Source: Planctomycetes bacterium DG_23
GTDB taxonomy: Bacteria; Planctomycetota; DG-23
Assembly: GCA_001302825.1 (NCBI GenBank)
Contig: LIZR01000008.1
Location: 1-33,662, forward strand
Direction: 5' to 3'
Length of the DNA: 33,662 bases
Made by a program: the position numbers and the translations under genes. Position 1 is the stretch's first letter, and every line of letters begins with the position of its first letter. Below, piece by piece: positions 27,362 through 33,662 of this stretch. Below the pieces are notes generated by a model, which saw only the letters and a program-made list of their open reading frames with translations, made no database searches and was not told the origin of the DNA.

Positions 27362-28689
27362 TTGCCTACCTCCCGCCGCCTGAATATAAAAAAGGATACA
27401 GTTAAGAGTGAGGCGGCGTAAAGCAAGGCATAAGCGAGAAGCAGCAGTATGGCCCTAAGAGGGATATCGATTTTATCCGCCAGGAAATTGGCCGGTGCAA
27501 ACTTGCTAAAATCGGGCAGGATATAACTTATGGCGTAGATGAAGTATTTAAGAATGGTATTGATTATCTTCACCACAAGTGTCTGCTCCGGGATCTCCAC
27601 CGGCCCGTGCACATGGCCGATAATGGAGGCGCCAAAGACTCCGGTGCCGGGCTCGGTGAGGCTGTGAGCCAGTGCGCGCATCAATTCCACGATATTGCTG
27701 CAGAAATAAATGAAGAAGGAAAAGGTAACGCTTACCGGCGCGGAAAGAAAACTTGATCCAACTACCGCGATGGGCACTATTACCAGAAGTTGCAAGAATA
27801 TTAACACGACCGACTTGAGAAAATTTATGGTGAAAGAGCCCGGCTTTTTCAGTAAAAAAAGGTCGCGAAGAGTTACGCCGAAGTATATCTCCGGTTCTTC
27901 CGCCGAGGCGACCACTTTAAGTGCCCCTGCGGGGGCAAGTATGCTCGCGGGAAATGACACGGTAAAGTTCTCGTAGGGTTTTAGCTTGGCCAAGGCTTCT
28001 TCCTTCTGGCCACTGGTCGGGTTTATAGCCACGAACTTCATTGTTCCCCCGGTGACCCTTCCTAATACCAGGAATCTCCCCTGCAAGGCAATCTCTTCAG
28101 CAGGAAAATCACTTATTTTTATCCCTTCCCACTGCCACTGGGCCTCCATCTTTCCGGAACCTGAGAGTCCTGCCATTTCGCCCGGAGGCACTTGAGCAGC
28201 ACCCTCTCCTTCCGCCTGGTGAATGAGAGAGGAAGCATATAGCGGGATTTTGGCCATCAAGGGCTCTGCAAGACCTTTAGGCGCGGCCTGCAGGGCTACC
28301 AGGCGCACCACGCCGTAGGAAATAAGTGACATCAATAGCAGAATAGTCCCGGTCACTAAGATGAGACCCACCGTCTTGCCCAGGATATAGGCCAGCCGGC
28401 TCACCGGTTTAGTAAGCACACTGTAGATGGTCTTATCTTCGATGTCCACAGGGATGCTGGATGCGGCCAGGAATATGGCTACCACTATGGCGAAAAAGGT
28501 TGCGGCCTTAGAGGAGACGACCTGAACCAGTTTCAGCCGGTCGTCCGGGGTAATGGCAGGGAGAAATTGCAGACATCCCAAAAGCACCAGGGCCAGAAAG
28601 AAAATGACCAGGGGCGTTTTTTTCCTCAAAGAATCTTTGAAGGTGTGCTTAGCCAGGGCTGCTACGGTCTTCACTCTTGGTCTCCTCAA
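27358..28689 (-). CDS. ABC-2 type transporter permease
   Basis: Multiple TM helices; N-terminal [27 protein letters not shown] and ISYGVV; overlaps ATPase gene upstream. Confidence 0.85.
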   Translation of the reverse strand: MRRPRVKTVAALAKHTFKDSLRKKTPLVIFFLALVLLGCLQFLPAITPDDRLKLVQVVSSKAATFFAIVVAIFLAASSIPVDIEDKTIYSVLTKPVSRLAYILGKTVGLILVTGTILLLMSLISYGVVRLVALQAAPKGLAEPLMAKIPLYASSLIHQAEGEGAAQVPPGEMAGLSGSGKMEAQWQWEGIKISDFPAEEIALQGRFLVLGRVTGGTMKFVAINPTSGQKEEALAKLKPYENFTVSFPASILAPAGALKVVASAEEPEIYFGVTLRDLFLLKKPGSFTINFLKSVVLIFLQLLVIVPIAVVGSSFLSAPVSVTFSFFIYFCSNIVELMRALAHSLTEPGTGVFGASIIGHVHGPVEIPEQTLVVKIINTILKYFIYAISYILPDFSKFAPANFLADKIDIPLRAILLLLAYALLYAASLLTVSFFIFRRREVGK

Positions 28690-29524
28690 TAGTCTTGAGG
28701 AACAGGTCTTCCAGGGTGCGCGAAGGATGTTCCGTGCTCACCAGTTCCGCGTCGTTTTCCCGGAGCAGGGCTTCGATTTTATCTCTCAACTCGGGAGAAA
28801 TCCGCCGCACCCTTATTTCGAGAGTGTCCTTGAGAGAAAGGAGGTCGTCAACTTCTCCCACCACCTGAAGGTGGCCCTTATCCAGGATGGCTATCCGGTC
28901 GCAGACATCCTCCACATCCGCCAGGAGATGGCTGGACAGAAGAATAGTCTTCCCCTGTTTTTTGAGTTCGAGAATGAGGTCTTTTATCTCGCGAGAGCCG
29001 ATAGGGTCTAAACCTACCGTGGGTTCATCCAGGAGGATGAGGTCGGGGTCGTTTATGAGTGCCTGGGCCAGACCAATACGCCGGCTCATTCCCTTGGAAT
29101 ATTCTTTGAGGGGCCGTTTGCGCGCAAAAGAGAGCCCCACGGTCTCGATGAGGTCGGCCACTCGCCGCTTTCGCTCTCGCCGGGGAATATGAAATATCTG
29201 GCCATAGAAATCCAGGGTTTCCTCGGCATTGAGGAAACGATATAGGTAAGATTCCTCGGGCAAAAAGCCGATACGGCTGTTAGTGGCCACATCACCCGGC
29301 GGATGCCCCAGGACCACGGCCTCGCCCGCAGTAGGGAAAATGAGGCCCAGGAGAAGTTTAATGGTGGTGGTCTTTCCCGAACCGTTGGGGCCTAAAAGCC
29401 CAAAGATTTCACCGCGATTAATACTCAGATTGAGTCTATCGATGGCCCGTACCTTGGGCCGCCCCCAGAAGTCCACATATACCTTGGTCAAATCCTTGGT
29501 TTCTACCGCGAAATCAGTTTGCAA
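28649..29524 (-). CDS. ABC transporter ATP-binding protein
   Basis: Walker [13 protein letters not shown], signature [16 protein letters not shown], Walker [14 protein letters not shown]. Confidence 0.96.
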   Translation of the reverse strand: MQTDFAVETKDLTKVYVDFWGRPKVRAIDRLNLSINRGEIFGLLGPNGSGKTTTIKLLLGLIFPTAGEAVVLGHPPGDVATNSRIGFLPEESYLYRFLNAEETLDFYGQIFHIPRRERKRRVADLIETVGLSFARKRPLKEYSKGMSRRIGLAQALINDPDLILLDEPTVGLDPIGSREIKDLILELKKQGKTILLSSHLLADVEDVCDRIAILDKGHLQVVGEVDDLLSLKDTLEIRVRRISPELRDKIEALLRENDAELVSTEHPSRTLEDLFLKTIEETKSEDRSSPG

Positions 29525-29545
29525 ATCTTCGCTCCTTTTCAGTGG

Positions 29546-29761
29546 CTACCGAAAGGGCCTGCGGGGGCTTTGTTCATTCCTTATCCTTTGTAATAAACGC
29601 TTCATAGCCTTACGCTGCTGGCGACGGCGGCGTTCGCTGGGCTTTTCATAGAAACTGGTGCGCTTAATCTCCTTGGTCAAATTTTCCGTCTCGCACATCT
29701 TCTTGAAGCGCCGCAGCAAGTGCTCCAAAGGCTCGTTACCCCGGAGTTTTACTTTAATCAT
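29546..29761 (-). CDS. rpsU: 30S ribosomal protein S21
   Basis: IKVKLRGNEPLEHLLRRFKKMCETENLTKEIKRTSFYEKPSERRRRQQRKAMKR. Confidence 0.95.
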   Translation of the reverse strand: MIKVKLRGNEPLEHLLRRFKKMCETENLTKEIKRTSFYEKPSERRRRQQRKAMKRLLQRIRNEQSPRRPFR

Positions 29762-29835
29762 ACAACATCAAATCCCTTCTCGCTTTAAGACTCATTAATT
29801 CAAAATGCTAAAATAAAAAGGCTTCTCTCTACTGT

Positions 29836-29864
29836 ATTATAATAATACCTTCGCAGCAGTTCAA
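29836..29864 (-). promoter_or_regulatory. Sigma70-type promoter for rpsU-led operon
   Basis: Reverse strand TTGAAC-17 bp-TATAAT. Confidence 0.65.
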
Positions 29865-29893
29865 CAAAAAAACTTGAACTTAAGTGATTTTTC

Positions 29894-30712
29894 TCACTCC
29901 TTTAAGCCGGAAAGGGTCACCCCACTTATGATCTGGCGTTGCAGGGCAAAAAATACCAAAAGTGCCGGCAGAACCACCAGAGAAGACGCCGCCATTATAT
30001 AATGGTACTGCACGCCGAACTGGTCCGCGAAAAACTGCAGCCCCACAGGCAGGGTGCGCATCCTGGGGCTGGAAGTAATTATCAAAGGCCAGAGGAAGGC
30101 GTCCCAGTTGGAGATGAAAGTGAATATGGCCAGAGTGGCCAGCGCAGGCTTCACCAAAGGGATAACCACGGTAAAGAAGATGCGCAGTTCCGAGGCCCCG
30201 TCTATGCGCGCCGCATCCAGAAGGTCATCGGGCAAAGTCAGCATAAACTGCCTCATCAAGAATACCCCAAAGGCGCTTACGAGCCCGGGAAAGGCTATCC
30301 CAAGAAAAGTATCCACCAGCGATAGTTTCACGCAAGCAATATACCAGGGAATGATGAGCATCTGCAAGGGCACCATCATCGTGGAAAGGATGCCAATAAA
30401 GATGAATTTCCTGCCCGGGAAGCGGAACTTGGCCAGGGCATAACCGGAAAGCGAAGAAAATAGCGCCACACTCGCGGTCACCGCCAGGGCCACGATGAGG
30501 CTATTCAGGTACCAGCGAAGAAATAGGCCCTGAGAAAGCACATAGCGGAAATTTTCCAGCGTTGGCTTGCGGGGCAAGAATGTAGGAGGCATCGCCTGTA
30601 TTTCCGCAGGGGTCTTAAAGGCCGAAAGGAGCATCCAGATAAAGGGAAAAACCATTGCTATTCCCACCACGCCCAGGATTATGTAAATCACCCCATTCAG
30701 TATCTTGCGCAT
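29894..30712 (-). CDS. Carbohydrate ABC transporter permease (MalG-like)
   Basis: EAA-type loop DAARIDGASELRIFFTVVIPLVKPALATLAIFTFISNWDAFLWPLI. Confidence 0.93.
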   Translation of the reverse strand: MRKILNGVIYIILGVVGIAMVFPFIWMLLSAFKTPAEIQAMPPTFLPRKPTLENFRYVLSQGLFLRWYLNSLIVALAVTASVALFSSLSGYALAKFRFPGRKFIFIGILSTMMVPLQMLIIPWYIACVKLSLVDTFLGIAFPGLVSAFGVFLMRQFMLTLPDDLLDAARIDGASELRIFFTVVIPLVKPALATLAIFTFISNWDAFLWPLIITSSPRMRTLPVGLQFFADQFGVQYHYIMAASSLVVLPALLVFFALQRQIISGVTLSGLKE

Positions 30713-30721
30713 AACTTGCCC

Positions 30722-31615
30722 TCAATATTCAATTCTGCGCGAAAGCACCTTTATCTGAAGCAAGGTCACCGCCAGGATGAAGAGGAAAAGCACTATGGTT
30801 TCCGAGGCCCCGTAACCCATCCTGTACATCCTGAAGGCCGTCTCCTCTATTCCATAGACCAGGGTGCGGGTGCGGTTAAGAGGCCCGCCGGCTTCGGTCA
30901 TCACATATATGAGCGCGAATGTCTGAAGCACCCGAATGAGGCCGATAACTGCCAGAAAAACCACGGTGGGATTAAGCAGGGGAAGCGTGACATAAAAGAA
31001 GCGCTGGCAGGGCCCGGCGCCGTCAACCTTTGCGGCTTCACTGAACTGTTCCGGTATAGTCTGAAGTCCGGCCAAAAAAATAACAATCTGGAAGCCCAGT
31101 TCCTTCCAGATTCTGACTGCGGCTATGGCGAAAATGGCCACATCCGGGTCTTTGAGAAAGGCGGAAGTGGGAAGGCCCAGCCCAATGAGCATTTGATTAA
31201 AAAGCCCGAAATGGGGCTGGTAAAGCCAACTCCATATATAGCCTACGGCCACGATGGAGGTAATCACCGGCGCGAAAAAGATGGTGCGAAAAAGGCCTAC
31301 TCCCCGGCGGGCTTCGTTCAAGAGTAAGGCAAAAGCAAGGGATAGAACCAGGCTTACGGGAACCACGGTTGCGGCCAGGATAAGGGTATTGATGAGGCTT
31401 TGGATGAAGACCGGGTCCCGTATAAGTTCCCGATAATTAGCCAGGCCCACAAATACCTTTTCCTGAGAAAGCAGGTTATAGTGCTGGAGGCTAAGACTGA
31501 AGTTCCAGAACATTGGCAGGATATTGACCAGGAGGAAGAAAAGCGCCACCGGGGCCACAAAGGCATAAGCCCAGGCCATCTTTTTTCGCCCTATGGATGA
31601 TTTAGGCAAAATCAT
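30722..31615 (-). CDS. Sugar ABC transporter permease (MalF/UgpA-like)
   Basis: EAA-type loop EAAKVDGAGPCQRFFYVTLPLLNPTVVFLAVIGLI. Confidence 0.92.
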   Translation of the reverse strand: MILPKSSIGRKKMAWAYAFVAPVALFFLLVNILPMFWNFSLSLQHYNLLSQEKVFVGLANYRELIRDPVFIQSLINTLILAATVVPVSLVLSLAFALLLNEARRGVGLFRTIFFAPVITSIVAVGYIWSWLYQPHFGLFNQMLIGLGLPTSAFLKDPDVAIFAIAAVRIWKELGFQIVIFLAGLQTIPEQFSEAAKVDGAGPCQRFFYVTLPLLNPTVVFLAVIGLIRVLQTFALIYVMTEAGGPLNRTRTLVYGIEETAFRMYRMGYGASETIVLFLFILAVTLLQIKVLSRRIEY

Positions 31616-31651
31616 TTCTGTCTTTCCTGAAAGAGCAACTCTTTGCCCTCC

Positions 31652-31680
31652 ATTATAATTTCCCTGCCCAAGCCCGTCAA
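31652..31680 (-). promoter_or_regulatory. Sigma70-type promoter of the sugar ABC permease operon
   Basis: Reverse strand TTGACG-17 bp-TATAAT. Confidence 0.65.
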
Positions 31681-31694
31681 CCCATAGACTTCCT

Positions 31695-31728
31695 CTCGAG
31701 TGACGAATGACGAGCTACGGATGATGAA
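31695..31728. repeat. GACG-type 7-bp-period intergenic repeat
   Basis: ctcgagtgacgaatgacgagctacggatgatgaat. Confidence 0.6.
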
Positions 31729-31751
31729 TTTTTGCTTTACGCTAAAAAAAT

Positions 31752-31780
31752 TTGACAATCTTCTTCCTTCAACTTATACT
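31752..31780 (+). promoter_or_regulatory. Sigma70-type promoter for 31849 glycosyltransferase
   Basis: TTGACA-17 bp-TATACT. Confidence 0.7.
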
Positions 31781-31848
31781 CTGGGCAATTTGGGCCATTT
31801 GCTTGATTTGTATCTACCAGTTGCTAAAAGGGTCTGAAAGGAAGCTAT

Positions 31849-33030
31849 ATGTTCGAAAGAGAGATAAATCCCAGGCGAGTTACTCAGGCCGACCTGGTCG
31901 TGGGCATAGCCTCTCTTAATGAGGCCGACTCCATCTCTTATCCCACCAGAAAGATGAGCCAGGGGCTAAAAAAGTATTTTCCCGACCTCACTTCCGTGAT
32001 TATCAATGTGGATAATAACTCGCCGGACGATACCCGGGGCGGATTTCTTTCCACGCCCACCCGGGTTCCCAAAATTTACATTACTACCCCGCCTGGTACT
32101 GCCGGCAAGGGATATAATCTGGAGAATCTCTTCCGCAAGGCCGTAGAACTGGACGCCAAGGCCGCCGTTCTCGTGGATGCCGACCTCAGGAGTATTACCC
32201 CCGAATGGGCCAAGCATTTTCTCCAGCCCATCCTTTCCGGCTATGACCTGGCCACACCCCTTTATGCCCGGCACAAATATGATGCCACTATTACTAACAA
32301 CATTTGCTTTCCGCTGGTTTACGGCCTCTTATGCCGGAACCTGCGCCAGCCCATAGGCGGGGATTTTGCCCTTTCCAGGAGGCTGATTGAACACATCGTC
32401 CTCCAGATGTGGCACCGCACCACCGAGGAATACGGCATAGATATATTTATGAGCCTGAACGGCCTTCTGGGCGGGTTCAAGGTGGCTCAGGTAGGTCTGG
32501 GGGTGAAGGAGCATAAGCCCAGCGCCCCCAAACTGGGGCCGATGTTCATCCAGGTGGTATCTACAGCATTTCTGATGCTGCTCAAAAATTTTCCCGTGTG
32601 GCGCGGAAGAAAAAGAGTTGAGGAGGTGGAGAAGTTCGGCCTTAAGGAATTGGGTCCGGCGCAGAAACTCTCGGCGAACCGGGCGGTGGTGAAGACCCGT
32701 GCGCGTCGAGGCTATAAAGCCAATGCCCAAGCCTTGCAGCAATTCCTTTCGCCCGGGGTCTTGAAGGGGGTTAAGGGGGCCTTCGGCAAGAAAATCAAGA
32801 TGGATAGTCCCTTGTGGGTGGATGTAGTTTACGATATGCTCTGCGCTTTCAGGGAGGCGGAAGACCGCGAGGCCCTGGTGGAGGCCCTGCGGCCTCTATA
32901 TTTCGCCCGTATCGCCACATTTATGGACGAGACCTGGGAACTCTCTACACCCGAGGCCGAGGAGAAAATCCTGGCCCAGGCCAGACTCTTTCATCAGCGC
33001 CGCCAGGAACTTATCAGAAAATTAACCTGA
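31849..33030 (+). CDS. GT-A fold glycosyltransferase (GT2/GT81-like; possible glucosyl-3-phosphoglycerate synthase relative)
   Basis: VVGIASLNEADSI, VLVDADLRSITPEWAKHFLQPIL, PIGGDFALSRRLIEH; donor/acceptor specificity not inferable. Confidence 0.8.
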   Translation: MFEREINPRRVTQADLVVGIASLNEADSISYPTRKMSQGLKKYFPDLTSVIINVDNNSPDDTRGGFLSTPTRVPKIYITTPPGTAGKGYNLENLFRKAVELDAKAAVLVDADLRSITPEWAKHFLQPILSGYDLATPLYARHKYDATITNNICFPLVYGLLCRNLRQPIGGDFALSRRLIEHIVLQMWHRTTEEYGIDIFMSLNGLLGGFKVAQVGLGVKEHKPSAPKLGPMFIQVVSTAFLMLLKNFPVWRGRKRVEEVEKFGLKELGPAQKLSANRAVVKTRARRGYKANAQALQQFLSPGVLKGVKGAFGKKIKMDSPLWVDVVYDMLCAFREAEDREALVEALRPLYFARIATFMDETWELSTPEAEEKILAQARLFHQRRQELIRKLT

Positions 33031-33056
33031 ACGCTCCGGGGCATTACTCATCTATT

Positions 33057-33103
33057 ATTCGTCATTGAGTCGCGAGTGACGAATGACGAGTAACGAATGA
33101 CGG
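33057..33103. repeat. GACG-type intergenic repeat with hairpin
   Basis: ATTCGTCA-N12-TGACGAAT followed by gacgagtaacgaatgacgg. Confidence 0.65.
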
Positions 33104-33111
33104 ATTTGTGT

Positions 33112-33662
33112 ATGTCTAAACCATCTGTGGCATTAGTGCATTATTCGGCGCCGCCGGTGATTGGCGGGGTGGAATTCGTCCTGGAAGAACAGGCCAGACA
33201 ATTCCTGGCCGCCGGATTTCCGGTTGAAGTAGTGGTAGGGGAGGGCGCAAGATTTCACGACCAAATCCCCTTAACCGTGGTCCCGGAACTGAGCACCCGC
33301 TACCAGCCGGCGCAAGAGGCCCTGGCTCGCTTATCCCAGGGCGACCCTCTTGATTTCAAAGAAGCCGCGCAGAACCTCACCCGCCGCCTGGCCCACATTG
33401 CCAGCGATATAAATTGCATAATTATCCATAACATCCTCACTATGCATTTTAATCTCCTGGCTACGGCGGCCTTGGCAGGTCTCATCGCCCAAGAAGAGGA
33501 AAAGAAATTCATCGCCTGGGTGCATGATGCTACCTTCAACGACCCGGATTATGCTGCCCAGCGCCGCGGGCAATATCCCTGGGAGATAATCTCCAGGCCC
33601 ATTCCTCAGGTTATCTATGTGGCCATAAGCCAGCGCCGTAAGGAGGAACTGGCAAGGCTATT
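33112..33662 (+). CDS. Glycosyltransferase (GT4/GT-B group 1 type), truncated by window edge
   Basis: Manual translation MSKPSVALVHYSAPPVIGGVEFVLEEQARQFLAAGFPVEVVVGEGARF...; open to window end; N-terminal GGVE typical of GT4. Absent from ORF track. Confidence 0.8.
   Translation, partial: MSKPSVALVHYSAPPVIGGVEFVLEEQARQFLAAGFPVEVVVGEGARFHDQIPLTVVPELSTRYQPAQEALARLSQGDPLDFKEAAQNLTRRLAHIASDINCIIIHNILTMHFNLLATAALAGLIAQEEEKKFIAWVHDATFNDPDYAAQRRGQYPWEIISRPIPQVIYVAISQRRKEELARL

Overview
33.7 kb of gene-dense bacterial sequence, probably from an uncultivated lineage; taxonomy is not assigned from sequence alone. I find about 34 protein-coding genes and two tRNAs (Gly-CCC, Val-TAC). I see no rRNA, CRISPR array, transposase, integrase or phage genes. 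Most content is housekeeping: YacL-like PIN/TRAM protein, dNTPase, HIT, M23 peptidase, SerA, QueC/QueE, ArgS, RsfS, HppA, S21 and ABC transporters. The part most worth follow-up is 13.4-16.9 kb. There, two paralogous GNAT acetyltransferases, each preceded by a duplicated leader/promoter, flank a divergent radical SAM protein whose layout (N-terminal CxxC pair, CNLNCPIC core, C-terminal Cys region) resembles the COG1964/tetraether-lipid-synthase-like superfamily. Other observations are a nested-hairpin intergenic element at 21.7 kb, GACG-based 7-bp-period intergenic repeats, a 32-aa Arg/Lys-rich ORF missing from the ORF track, an S21-led ABC/TPR operon, and a GT2-radical SAM-SerA operon. All family calls come from motifs read by eye; no database search was run.
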